64,000 bases of DNA. Source: Bugula neritina (Eukaryota > Bryozoa > Gymnolaemata > Cheilostomatida > Bugulidae). This document shows, in pieces, positions 1 to 14,583 of this stretch (positions are counted from its first letter, which is position 1; each line of letters opens with the position of its first letter). Location of the stretch: the NCBI GenBank assembly GCA_964035545.1, contig OZ037773.1, forward strand, positions 5,193,251 through 5,257,250, read 5' to 3'. The notes beneath the pieces are model-generated. The model worked only from the letters and a program-made list of their open reading frames with translations, was not told where the DNA came from and searched no databases. A program made the position numbers and the translations under genes.

Positions 1-1588
1 TTTCTTTAATAACAGAACAATAGTTATATAAACAAGCTAACACAAAAACAAACAATTATCTTTAATACATCTACACATTTAGTTTGTTTCAACTTTTTTA
101 TTTCCAATGCAAATAACATGCCTTTAGCTTGAAATGTGATGCATGGATGCCTTTTTATAAACATTCGCACTCAACTGGTTTTGAAAGAAGCACAACACTT
201 GAATCTAAAAATATTTTCTGGGTATTTAGCTACATATGTAGTTAAAAGACACCATCGGTTATAGAGGTCTTTTTACGCGTTATCTCTTTTAAAAGAGTAC
301 AACCTGTACCTTATTTATAAATCATTATTATGCGCGTAATATTTTTTTACTAAGTTAATAAAACATGTGGTCCTAAGTATAAGAAAGTGGAAAAATGATT
401 TTCTTTTAATCATATTGCATTATAATATTAATAATTTGCAAATTTTTTCCCCAGAAAATCTGGCTGATAATATCACAATACGGTACCTATATAAAAAATG
501 TGCCTTTATTATAATATGTTATATAGTGATAAATCATAAACAACTTTAATAAACTTGAATTTTGTTGAACAATATGAATTAGCTACAATTATTTTTTTAT
601 TTATGCAACGCAGTTAGTCTTACTATGCTCGGAACACAGCTTTAGTTAGTACAGCTTTTCTTATTTCACTCTGTTTGTACTTTTAACAAAAGTATGCATA
701 AAAATATATGATCCTGATTATTATTATTAAAATCGTGAGCATTTTTAACATCATTATGCCTTAAATTTGTGTTTTTATATGTTATAATAATGATTATATT
801 TACTATTCTTTTTGTACCTGATATTGGTGTTTGTGCACATATTATGAATTGGTATAGTGTACATTTTCTTTATAAAATTATAGATAATTAGGATTCAAGT
901 AATCACAAGTTTAGTTGATTGTGTTCTATAGTCAAAAACATGTGAGAACTGATTACCAAAAGTGAATAAAAGTTCATGGTGAAATTGTAAAGACAATTTA
1001 TTTAAATTTATATAATTTACCAAAAATTGGCAATTGACTTATAAAATTTATTTGAATGAAAAGATATCTCTTTAACCAATCAGAAATAGAGAAACATTAT
1101 GTATGCAAATTAATATTGTGCCTACATATGAGTTCATATATATAGGAGCATTGCAACCTTTTATTTTAGATTTAGGATCAAGCTGGTTTCCCGGTTCCCC
1201 CCCCCCCCAAAAGGCTCTTAGTTAAAATATACTGACCCTAAAAAGTTGCATGTTAAGCATCAAAATGTCTTCAGAATACAGCTGATTGAATATTCAATAT
1301 AAACCAAATATATTCGTGAAAAGCTAAGAAATTTACTCGATTTTAAAATTGATTATTGAGCATTATATTATTAATATTAAGGATTAAAATAATGTACAGT
1401 AAGATTTCCCTGCATGAAGTTGTCTACTCCTTTAAATGGTTAGTCATCAGGTCATAACAACATGAACGTTATTATAGGGTATTAGTATCATTGTTTGACT
1501 TTTTTCTGTGCAAAATAACTTTGAGATGTTAGGTAAGTTTTTTATTAGTTTTACTAAGCAAAATATTTAAATCAACAGATTTCTTCAG
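1..1588. other. AT-rich intergenic DNA, no gene seen
   Basis: No open frame with splice-like ends or recognisable domain was seen on either strand. A short poly-C run lies near 1197-1208. Confidence 0.5.
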
Positions 1589-1753
1589 CTACACTATGAT
1601 ATTATTTACTTTTACACTATTATATTACTTACCTCTACACTATCAGAGTATACTTACCTCTACACTATGAGAGTATACTTACCTCTACACTATCATATTA
1701 CTTACCTCTACACTATGACAGTATACTTACCTCTACACTATCAGATTACTTAC
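1589..1753. repeat. Minisatellite, about 24-bp unit
   Basis: About seven diverged copies of a unit built around ACTTACCTCTACACTATCA with alternating AGAGTAT, GACAGT or ATT endings. It resembles in base composition the much larger array at 7200-8570 (both rich in CTCTACACTATC), so the two may be related. Confidence 0.8.
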
Positions 1754-2193
1754 TGCTGCTAAATGAGCTCTTGATAGCACAAAATGTTGCAGATATCTGA
1801 TATTTGCATAGAACGCTGATATAATGACTTTATTGCAACAGTGTGACAACAAGATACATATTGATTATCATGATGGCCAGGCATGACTAGCTGCTGTATG
1901 TATATTGCAAAGCGGATTACTGCAGCTATAAGTCTTGTGTTTTTAAAACTCAAAAATTTATTTTAAAAGCATGTTTGACAACAAAAAGCAGTGAAGAAGT
2001 AAGATTTAGCTCTTATGAATAAGACACATGAGTTTAAAAGAACAAGGATTGCGCAAAAGAAAAAAATTAGTACCTTTGTCATTATAATATGATAGAGGTT
2101 ATGTTTAGATGGATGACAGAAAATACTAATTTAAATAAATGACATTGAACATTTTACTTCAAATTTCGCTGCAGTAAATTTTAATGTTAATGT

Positions 2194-4081
<1,888 letters not shown>

Positions 4082-6687
4082 TTTGAAAAATATCAAGTTT
4101 TCTATCTCAACTTGTGACTTTTTATCCTAATTTAATAAGCTTTTACACTTCATTAACAATTGCAACTACTTCATTCACTGATTTGAATATGCATGATATA
4201 CTTGACTTATTGTTTTGAAAACTGCAACATTATTGATTTTTTAAACACCACAAAGGCTCTACAAGCACTTGTCAACTTAACTAGTGCTAAATTTATCTGT
4301 TTCTTTATCTTCTTTCAAAAGTTGTATTTAATTGTTCTTATGTTATGCAGTGTGATTATAATTTAAGTGTTTATTGTCTATAATATATTTTTGACTATAA
4401 ATAATGCTCTGATTTTATGCTGCAGGCAACTTATTGATCCAAAATAAATTAAACTTTTTTGAATTTTTTGGTAGCAAGCAAGTGCAGCGAATTATTAGCC
4501 TCTAACATGAAAAATAGCTCCATCCAGATTAAAAAATGCTATAAATATATTATATTATATTTGTTTGCTTAAACTGAGAACTTTTACAATTGTGTAGCTA
4601 CTTAGCAACACATGTAATGACCACAAATTCTAGCCCCAGATTTAACACTTGCGCTGCAAAAAAGTTTCATTTCAATACTTAACTACTATGCATTATTTAT
4701 TTTTGTGATATTGATCATAACCATCTGAGAAAGTCCTCTTTTATTTTTGCACACAAAAACTAATACAATATTTTTTAACATACGGAGGTAGAGCTCTGTA
4801 TTCTATATATAGCAGAGTTTTGTGTAAAATTTAGATTACCGTAGTATATCTTTAAAAAAAGGCCGTTGTTACAAAAAATTCGGTGAGCTCGCTCACCGAA
4901 TTTGTTTAATACCGTAATGAATAATATTTTATTATTAGTCTTTTTTGATTGGAAGTATATTATATATATTTAAAAAAATTATGTGTAGAAATGTTATAGA
5001 TGAAGTGTGTAAAAGGAAAGTTTTACTTTCTTCAATATTTCAATTAATGATAATATTACTATTCAGTGCTTTATAACATAGATATGACACAGGTTTTAAC
5101 AATATATGTTTTTAAGCCAATCTCCGAAATACAATTTTGAGATAGCCTATGTATCAACTATTTTGGATTTGTTATTAAAATACAGCAAGCTATAGACAAC
5201 TTAGTCTATATTTAGTTTAATTACTAACTAAATATTTACTTGAGGTAATTGCTGTTTCTCACACAACTTAGAAACAGCTATTATTAATACTCCACAAGTG
5301 CAACGTTCGATAACATTGAATAAGATATAAATAATATAAATCCATTTGAATTACGTCAGGTGCACTTAAAATTGACTTCTAACAAAAATGTTGAAAGCCT
5401 TTAGTTAATTGGTCAACTATACAAATGTTTAATAAACCATTTGTTTAAGTTTCTCATTTCCTTCTCATTGTTAAGAAAAGGATATGACGAGAGAAGTGGT
5501 TGGATGTTATTATACACAGTGTGTTGAAGAGGTTTGTATTACAGTGATTGTCAACAACGTGCTTTTTAAATATTGATAATTTTTTTATCGTATAAAAATC
5601 TCCAGCGTAGTTATTGATTTGCTGTAAAATGTTTACCTTCGAGTAATTTGAACTATTTTCCATCGTACTCATTATATAGTTATAGTATGTGAAATGAGAT
5701 GCTACAGGAAATAGGATTGTAATTGTAAGAAAAATGGAACAGCTAAAACCATATGTTGGAGAAATTACACACCCACTGCTTTGATCAGTGTCTCATGATG
5801 CTTTGTATGGTGTTGCAGCTATATATCTGGCCCATAGCTCTATTAGATATGTACATTATTGAAATTGTATTAACATTGCAACTTCAAAATAAAGTTGGGG
5901 AAGTATATCAAAGAAATTAGTAGTTTACAGTACCAATATTAGTTTAGTAATTACTGTGGCTAACTCTAATGGTTGTTGAAGTAGCAAAAAAATAACAAAG
6001 GTTTTTAGTATCATACCATCTGATGCCCTTGTTATACATTATTATCATTATTATTGTTGTTATTACAATAAACCTATTCATCACTGGCAAAAGTTTTTAA
6101 AAAATATTGAAAAATGTTTCTTGTTTCACTTGCAGAATAAACTTATATATAGTGATATTTTTTTGAGATCTAAGAGTTATATAATTTTACTGTCGGATAA
6201 GTTAGTGCAGAATTTAAGATATTAATGTAAAATAAGCTTGAATAGCAATGCTTGTGATTTAATTGATAATTTACCAAAGCTGTGCAATGACAGGCATTTT
6301 AAAAGAACACTTGTAAATACATACATACATTAGGCCTGTTTTATATGAAAAGTAAAAGCATGCACTCATTTTTCATGTAGGCACAAATTATAATGTAATA
6401 TAAAAATACTTCAAATATTTATATTTACTTTTATTTGAAAATTAAAGTAAGAGTTGATCTGTTCATTTAAATTATTGTTCTAAATCACAAAACTCATATT
6501 AAGTATATTTTATTGTCAAAAGTGCTATTTTTGCACAACTTTTAAGTTTGATACATAACACAACAATTTCACTTAGTATTATTTTTATGTTAAAAGTTTA
6601 TGCAGTATGTGCTGCATAAAGTTTTATGCTGCCCAACACAAATTATAAATAGGTTCAAGTAGTTTTCAAAGTCAAGGTTAATAGTTC
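4082..6687. other. Intergenic, with a perfect palindrome near 4876
   Basis: No gene recognised. The only structure seen is an inverted repeat at 4876-4903: arms AAATTCGGTGAGC and GCTCACCGAATTT separated by TC. Confidence 0.5.
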
Positions 6688-9600
6688 TTATTTCTCGCAA
6701 ACATGTTTTCGAAATCCAGGAGTGCAAGTGTTGTCATACCAGACGAAGGTCGTGCGCATGATAAGACATGTTCCGAAGTTGTTGGGCCTCCCAGTCTCAA
6801 ATTTACTCATATCTAATGGGTCACCATTATCCCACTTCCATTCGCTGCCAACTTTAGTAGCACCCAACCATAGTTCGTGACTCCATGCTAAAAAGACAAT
6901 TGAAAAATTTAAAAATATATATTGGAATTTTGGGTAGCATGAGCTGCATTCGAAGCTGAGCTAAAAATAAGCCATGTTCAACAAAAGTGTTTGTGCAATG
7001 TATTGAAATTGCTAACAATAATTTTACACCACCTATCTGAATATCAGCCGTGTGATTATAAAAGCAACTAATTTAGTGCACTATACACACTTATAAACTG
7101 AAACAAATGTATGAAGGAAAGAGTACAAATATGCCGTTACATGATAGATTATATTTTACTTCAGTGCAATATATTCTAGCTGCAACCTGTTATAATATAC
7201 CATAAGGTTTCGCACTATCTATATACTCTATAGGCTACTGTCTACTCTATAGTGTATACTCTACACTATCTACTCTATATACTGCCTATACATACTTTAT
7301 GCTGTCTATACTCTATACTCTATACTGTCTACTCTATACTATATAATCTATAGTGTCTTTTGTATGCTATCTACTCTATAGTGTATACTCTACACTATCT
7401 ACTCTACATTATCTACTCTATAATACTGTATATACTCTATGCTATATACTCTACACTATCTACTCTACATTATATACTCTATAATACTGTATACTCTATG
7501 CTATATACTCTACACTATCTACTCTACATTATATACTCTATAATACTGTATACTCTATGCTATATACTCTACATATACTGCCTATACTTTATCTACTCTA
7601 CATTATCTACTCTATAATACTGTATATACTCTATGCTATATACTCTACACTATCTACTCTACATTATCTACTCTATAATACTGTATACTCTATGCTATAT
7701 ACTCTACACTATCTACTCTACATTATCTACTCTATAATACTGTATACTCTATGCTATATACTCTACACTATCTACTCTACATTATCTACTCTATAATACT
7801 GTATACTCTATGCTATATACTCTACACTATCTACTCTACATTATCTACTCTATAATACTGTATACTCTATGCTATATACTCTACACTCTCTATACTCAAC
7901 ATTATCTACTCTATAATACTGTATACTCTATGCTATATACTCTACACTATCTACTCTACATTATCTACTCTATAATACTGTATACTCTATGCTATATACT
8001 CTACACTATCTACTCTACATTATCTACTCTATAATACTGTATACTCTATGCTATATACTCTACACTATCTACTCTACATTATCTACTCTATAATACTGTA
8101 TACTCTATGCTATATACTCTACACTCTCTATACTCAACATTATCTACTCTATAATACTGTATACTCTATGCTATATACTCTACACTATCTACTCTACATT
8201 ATATACTCTATAATACTGTATACTCTATGCTATATACTCTACACTATCTACTCTACATTATCTACTCTATAATACTGTATACTCTATGCTATATACTCTA
8301 CACTATCTACTCTACATTATATACTCTATAATACTGTATACTCTATGCTATATACTCTACACTATCTACTCTACATTATCTACTCTATAATACTGTATAC
8401 TCTATGCTATATACTCTACACTATCTACTCTACATTATCTACTCTATAATACTGTATACTCTATGCTATATACTCTACACTATCTACTCTACATTATCTA
8501 CTCTATAATACTGTATACTCTATGCTATATACTCTACATATACTGCCTATACTTTATACTGTCTACTTTATACTGCCTATTGTATTTTTTAAATGCAAGT
8601 CAATATTGTTTTTTTTAATATATTAATATAGATATATGTTTATACTATAGCAGACTGAAGGAAAAGATAAAAGAGAATGAATAACAGAAAGTGCTGGGTT
8701 TTATAACAGGCTAAAAAGTTAGCTATTTTGTAGTAGCTAGAATCATAGTATCCTAATAAAGAAAACATAATGGAGCTAACATAGCTATGATAATATAGGT
8801 GAAACTGTAATTATTCAACAAGCTTTCCAAGCTCATGTAATGTCCCAACAATTATATTAGTTAGGCTATTAAAAATAGTTCAACAAATAAATGACACACA
8901 AATAAAATGAGGCTTGGTTTGTAAGTGAGCTTTAGCCCACATCCAGATTCTAGGATATGGAAAATCAGCATTTCCTTATAGGATGGAAAGTCAGCATTAA
9001 CTTATAAGCTATAAACCACAACTATCGCAACTTCTGGAGCTTATTTACTATTTGCAGAAGTGTTGGTGTTAATAACAGTCTAACTGTACACCTGATACAC
9101 TCACATGGATCTGAGGCTACTAGCATCTGATACCACTCATAGACCTCTTCAGTGTTTAACATGAGGAGAGAAGCTCCAACAGATTGGCAGTTGGAAACAG
9201 CGGCATTCCTGTTCCCACTTGACGGCCATAACTTGATGCAAGTCTCCTTAACAGGGTTTACTGTCCATCCTGCTTCACATACAATGCTTCTGAGCTCTGC
9301 AACATAACATAAAGCTTTTATCACTTTGGCATACTTCACCAGATTTCAACATATCCCAAATCATTCCAGTACAACCCCAAACTATTCCAGCACACCCTCA
9401 GACTATTCCAGCACACCTAAACTAGTACTCCAGCCCCCCCTCAAAACCACTCCCGCACACCCTATACCAGATTATAGCTCACCCCCAGCATATATTCCTC
9501 TGCAACACGATAAAGGCTGCATCATGGGCAATGATATATATATAGATTGAGATATTATGCTCTCACTCAATGCTCAGCAATGACATTCAGTGATTGAGCT

Positions 9601-9821
9601 CTCTCACCATGGCCACAAACTCAAGCTGCTAGCATTTTGCAAGGCTCGTGACTCCTAGGTGACCCCTAGAGTCACTTGAGCTCTCTGGCTTGAGTTTACA
9701 CACCTTTTAAATATGATTTAGTAGAAACATAAGTTTCTACTATTGCGAAGGTGTGAGCCATGGTACTCTGTTCTGTGCTGACGAGGGGACAAACCCCGAA
9801 ACAGCTGCTGTCCACAGATTG

Positions 9822-9887
<66 letters not shown>

Positions 9888-10434
9888 TATATTATAGAAA
9901 TAATAAAAGCTCACCTGTGTCATACACATCAGAGTAACCATTATCAGTATCTGATGAGCTCACATAAGTGTTGTACTTGGACCAGAAACATTCCTGAGTA
10001 GAATTCTTATAAGCAAAAGATTTACAGCCAGTATTTCTCAGACAGAGTTTTGCACATCTGGAGACAGAACTGAGTGAAACTGAAGTTGGACTCACTAAAA
10101 CTCGGTCTGTGGTGTTCAGATGTAAGTACAGGTTGTCTATATTACCAGAAACCTAAAAAATGAAACCTGAAATTATTAGTAATATTACCAGTAATTATCA
10201 TACTATAAACCTACATAAATTGATCACCTTCCACCGCCGTGGTCCTGCGCGGTTGGCAGGAAACCTACATAAATTATTATTCTGAAATAATATCTTTTGT
10301 TGTGCTTATATACACACCACACATACACACACACACCCCACACCCCACACCACACACCACACACCCCACACCCCACACCACACACCACACACCACACACC
10401 ACACACCACACACCACACACCCCACACACCACAC

Positions 10435-10479
<45 letters not shown>

Positions 10480-10761
10480 ACACACCACACACCACACACC
10501 ACACACCACACACCACACACCACACACCACACACCACACACCACACACCACACACCACACACCACACACCACACACAAAAATAAAGGTGAAGTCATTCTA
10601 CCTAATTTCACTCCACTAATAGTGTATGAAAAAAATTGTAATTTCTGCATAAAAAGGCAACACTTCAAATCAAATAAAGGATATAATAACCGAGTTACCT
10701 TGCATGCACTGAGTACTAATAGCATCAGTGAAATACGTAGAATACTCAGGGACATCAACAT
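6688..10761 (-). CDS. Secreted PAN + C-type lectin protein (gene B, RPN variant)
   Basis: Complement join 10699-10761, 9915-10152, 9105-9296, 6688-6887; 230 residues, phases 0, 1, 1. Residues 1-21 (MLMSLSILRISLMLL...) are a convincing signal peptide. The 238-nt second exon encodes the PAN domain (CKSFAYKNSTQECFW). Exons 3-4 encode a complete lectin domain: CEAGW near the start, NTEEVYEWY, WLGATKVGSEWKWDNGDP, then RPN at 198-200 where most family members have EPN or QPD, and a WYD in place of WND. The cysteines are intact, but the altered Ca2+ site makes sugar specificity unclear. The largest intron (6888-9104) is swollen by a 59-bp minisatellite; the PAN-lectin intron contains a hammerhead-ribozyme repeat on the opposite strand; intron 1 contains (CACACC)n. 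Start chosen at the first ATG giving the signal peptide. Confidence 0.85.
7200..8570. repeat. 59-bp minisatellite with higher-order structure
   Basis: The core is a 59-bp unit beginning TATACTCTATGCTATATAC, repeated about 20 times with few changes; edges (7200-7420 and 8540-8580) are degenerate. A 61-bp variant containing CTCTCTATACTCAAC recurs 238 bp apart (59+61+59+59), so four-unit blocks have been copied together. It lies in the last intron of gene B. Confidence 0.95.
9350..9472. repeat. Degenerate minisatellite around ACTATTCCAGCACACC
   Basis: Three to five diverged units of about 20 bp containing ATTCCAG followed by CACACC or TACAACC, in the PAN-lectin intron of gene B. No coding signal supports the overlapping 74-codon open frame. 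Confidence 0.6.
9544..9823 (+). mobile_element. Hammerhead-bearing short repeat, copy 1 (retrozyme-like)
   Basis: About 280 bp, bounded on both sides by TA-rich sequence and closely similar to 11088-11356. It encodes no protein. Its 3' end is a type I hammerhead ribozyme; its body contains nested inverted repeats (for example AAACTCAAGC with GCTTGAGTTT, CACACCTT with AAGGTGTG, GTGACTC with GAGTCAC). The left edge at 9544 reads AGATTGAG, the same bases that follow the ribozyme cleavage site at its right edge, as expected if monomers were once joined head to tail. It lies antisense inside gene B's PAN-lectin intron. Known animal and plant retrozymes are short non-coding retroelements with hammerheads that circulate as RNA; assignment here is by structure only. 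Confidence 0.75.
9766..9823 (+). ncRNA. Type I hammerhead self-cleaving ribozyme, copy 1
   Basis: All invariant core bases are present: CTGACGA at 9778-9784, GAAA at 9798-9801, and GTC at 9810-9812. Stem II is GGGG/CCCC with loop ACAAA; stem III is ACAG/CTGT with loop CTG; stem I is CTGTG/CACAG (9773-9777 with 9813-9817), then an internal loop TGTT/ATT and an outer CTC/GAG helix. Cleavage is predicted between 9812 and 9813. The short stem III is like that of hammerheads in retrozymes and Penelope-like elements, which often need dimeric folding. Confidence 0.88.
9824..9887. repeat. (TA)n microsatellite after hammerhead copy 1
   Basis: Pure (TA)n directly abuts the outer stem I strand of the ribozyme, as it does after copy 2, so the microsatellite appears to belong to the element rather than to chance. 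Confidence 0.92.
10309..10577. repeat. (CACACC)n / (CA)n microsatellite
   Basis: Alternating CACACC and CA runs over about 270 bp in the first intron of gene B. It produces long spurious open frames on both strands (HTPHTT and CGVWCV repeats). Confidence 0.97.
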
Positions 10762-11045
10762 TTTCTAGTATAGATTTTGAAAGTCAATTTCTAAGAGAAT
10801 TATTATAACACATCAATCTGTCTAAGTGGTGCAGTTCTTTGTAAGTTTTGTTGTTGTTCTACAAAGTAGTATGGAAAAGCTGTCGATATGTAAAAAGTAT
10901 GAAATTATTGATTTTTCAAAAAGAAATCACAGATCCGGAAATTATCCCAATGCAAAGAAGTGAACCCCATATTGCTAGAAATTATATATGTAACTAGATA
11001 AGTGGTATATACATACACACATATATATAAATACATACCGTATTG

Positions 11046-11046
<1 letters not shown>

Positions 11047-11090
<44 letters not shown>
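11047..11090. repeat. (TA)n microsatellite before hammerhead copy 2
   Basis: Uninterrupted (TA)n immediately upstream of the body of the second hammerhead repeat. Confidence 0.9.
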
Positions 11091-12155
<1,065 letters not shown>

Positions 12156-14583
12156 TCAGGTGTTTCTTTCACAAGCATAATGGCGTTGATAAGTGCAACC
12201 AGCATCATCAAAAGCAGGAGGTTTAGCTGGCTCAAATATTTGAAGACAATCTCCACTGCCATTTGGCTCTCCTTCACTAAAGTGGATGCTATTCACCAAA
12301 CTTCCATCATCCCATTTCCAAACTCCAGGTTCGAGTTGTTTAGCTCCCAAAAATGTCCTCTGTTGCCATCCTAAAAAAAAATTAATCGCATTCACTACAC
12401 TGAGTTAATTATTGTATATTATCATAACTATAAACATTGTTACAGGCGAATAAAAGTTTTTAACAAAACAAGTCTACTGGTCAGCATTAGAAGCTAAGTG
12501 GTTTCCATTGCATATTTCCATCTTACCTCTTCACATTTTGGAGTTGCATCCTTTGTTCATACTAAACAACACTTTTAAACTCACCAATATAGGCCATCCT
12601 AGTGTGAAAATTATTATAAAAGCATGCAAGAAACGCTATTTTATCATGTTTAGTCAAAGCACCTGTGTATGTCAGTCGAACTTCCATAAACCAATCAAGT
12701 GATTCATTAGAGTTTAGTATAGCTAAGGCTCCGCCCATTTCTTCACAGTTCTGTTTTGCCATTGCTCTGTTGACTTGGCCAAATACATTAACACATGTCT
12801 TTCTGAATGGGTTTCTCTCCCAGCCAGGGGCACATTGATCAACATCTGAAAATAATATATATATAGTTAATGACTTTATTTGACATACTGCTTATGTATA
12901 TATTTACATAAATAACTACATCTCATTTTTGGATAAATGCACAATCCAAAACATGTGAATCACACCTAATAAATTAAAATAAAATCACAGTAACAATTTA
13001 ACAATGCTTTTATGAAATTTTCACTTCATGCTCTCGAAACTTATGGCTTTTGGTGCATAAGTAGAGTCTGATGCTCATTCAGCACTGAATAAACTACTAG
13101 GCCAGAGAAGCGCATAGGTTGTATTTCATCTTTTTTTTAACATTCAAAACCTTTGACCCTCTTTCATACAACCTTTCTTATATAACCAACCAACCAATAC
13201 CAACCTTAGAACCTTGTGGGTCTATGCCTAGCTGAATAAATAATTGCTATAAATAGTTTAAAATAAAGGCTATTCTTTAATGCAGCAGTTTAATGGCTAA
13301 CAGTAGCCAGCTATATAGCTGAGTTAAGCTGAGTCATTCTAGCTTTGCAATTGAATTATATAGCAATAAGAACAAGTAGTGGACCACCACAAACCCTGGC
13401 CAAGTTGAAATGTGGTCCCAAAGCCCAGCTCCTAGTGCAAAAAAAACTTTATAGCTTTTATGCAGCATTTTATCTTTTTCTACTTTAAAAAACGTATTTA
13501 TTTGCAATTTCCACTATGCGTTATATAATACGCATTATGTGATATATTATACATCGCACTATACATTATAGTTACTACACATTGTACTATGCAACACAAT
13601 ATACATTACACCATACATTATATTGTATATTGTATTATATATTACACACGAAGACTATAGCGCAATTTATTTTTAACCACTCACTATACAGAAGGCTGGA
13701 AATAACCTAATATTTCTCTTCTCAACAGCACGTTCCACGCAGAAATGATAACTCCAAACTGAATAGAGTTTTCTTATCACTTTACTTATTACAAATACTC
13801 CAAGCTACAGGCTATAAAATAATGTTACATATTAAAACTTACGTTTATCATATACATAATCATATCCTTGTTCAGTGTACGAAGAGTTGTACAATGAAAC
13901 TGTTAGTGACCAATAGCAGAGCTTGTTAGATACACTGTAAGCAAATGACTCACAGTCTGTTTGAGTCAAGCAATGTCTAGAGCAATCTGTGAGAGCTTTG
14001 GTGGATGTTGTTTGAGGGTTGAACAGATATCTTCCAACGACCGGCTTAGATATGTAGGTAGCTGCTGTCAATCCCTTCACCTATATATTGATAATATAAG
14101 GTCATGATAATATTTATACATATGTACTTCAATAAGAGAATAAAAATCATTACTGGACTTATAACTAATAAATATAATGTGTAGAACTAAATGTTGAACA
14201 CAAATACACACACGAATGCACATACACACACATACACATACACATACGCAAAAACACGCACACATACGCAAAAACACAATGCCATCATATCATATATCAA
14301 GCGATTTATATATAACTAACACATTACATATAAATAAATAAACAAACATTTTATATATAATTGCAGATAGTTAAATGTGGTTACCTGGTATAACACAAAT
14401 CACTAAAGCATACATTTTCAACCCTCCATGCTCATGTAAATCTATATAATATACATACATACACCTATATATAAAAAGCATATGCTGTATAAATATGTAC
14501 AGCAATATTTTCATAAATAATAAACAACTTACGCTGTGATTAGAAGCTAAAGTTAGAGGAATGAGTGTTGCTAACCACCACAT
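12156..14583 (-). CDS. Secreted PAN + C-type lectin protein (gene C, EPN type)
   Basis: Complement join 14533-14583, 13843-14080, 12663-12845, 12156-12370; 228 residues, phases 0, 1, 1. Signal peptide MWWLATLIPLTLASNHS; an in-frame ATG at 14655 would add 24 residues but spoils the signal peptide, so the inner ATG was chosen. The PAN exon (238 nt) is of the second subtype (GRYLFNPQTTS...CLTQTDCESFAY...LCYW), shared with gene E. The lectin domain has APGWERNPFRKTC, MGGALAILNSNESLDWF, FLGAKQ, WKWDDGS, EPN at 192-194 and CER at the C-terminus; FDD replaces WND. EPN is the mannose-type motif in known lectins, so mannose, fucose or GlcNAc binding is inferred. The exon 3 donor GTGCTT is weak. Confidence 0.83.
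13490..13650. repeat. Degenerate CATTATACATTATA-like repeat
   Basis: Loose repetition of ATACATTA, GTATTATA and CACTATAC motifs in the PAN-lectin intron of gene C; no fixed period could be read by eye. Confidence 0.4.
14190..14278. repeat. Interrupted (CA)n microsatellite
   Basis: CACACA and CATACA runs interspersed with CGCAAAAACAC, in the first intron of gene C. Confidence 0.85.

Noticed and set aside
7360-8272. Several repetitive open frames (LLYIIYSIILY type) in the 59-bp array
   Set aside because: They are by-products of a tandem repeat within an intron of gene B; no start context, splice sites or domain.
10224-10761. Open frames on both strands rich in HTPHTT or CGVWCV
   Set aside because: They come from the (CACACC)n microsatellite; only the first 21 codons of the minus frame (gene B signal exon) are real.
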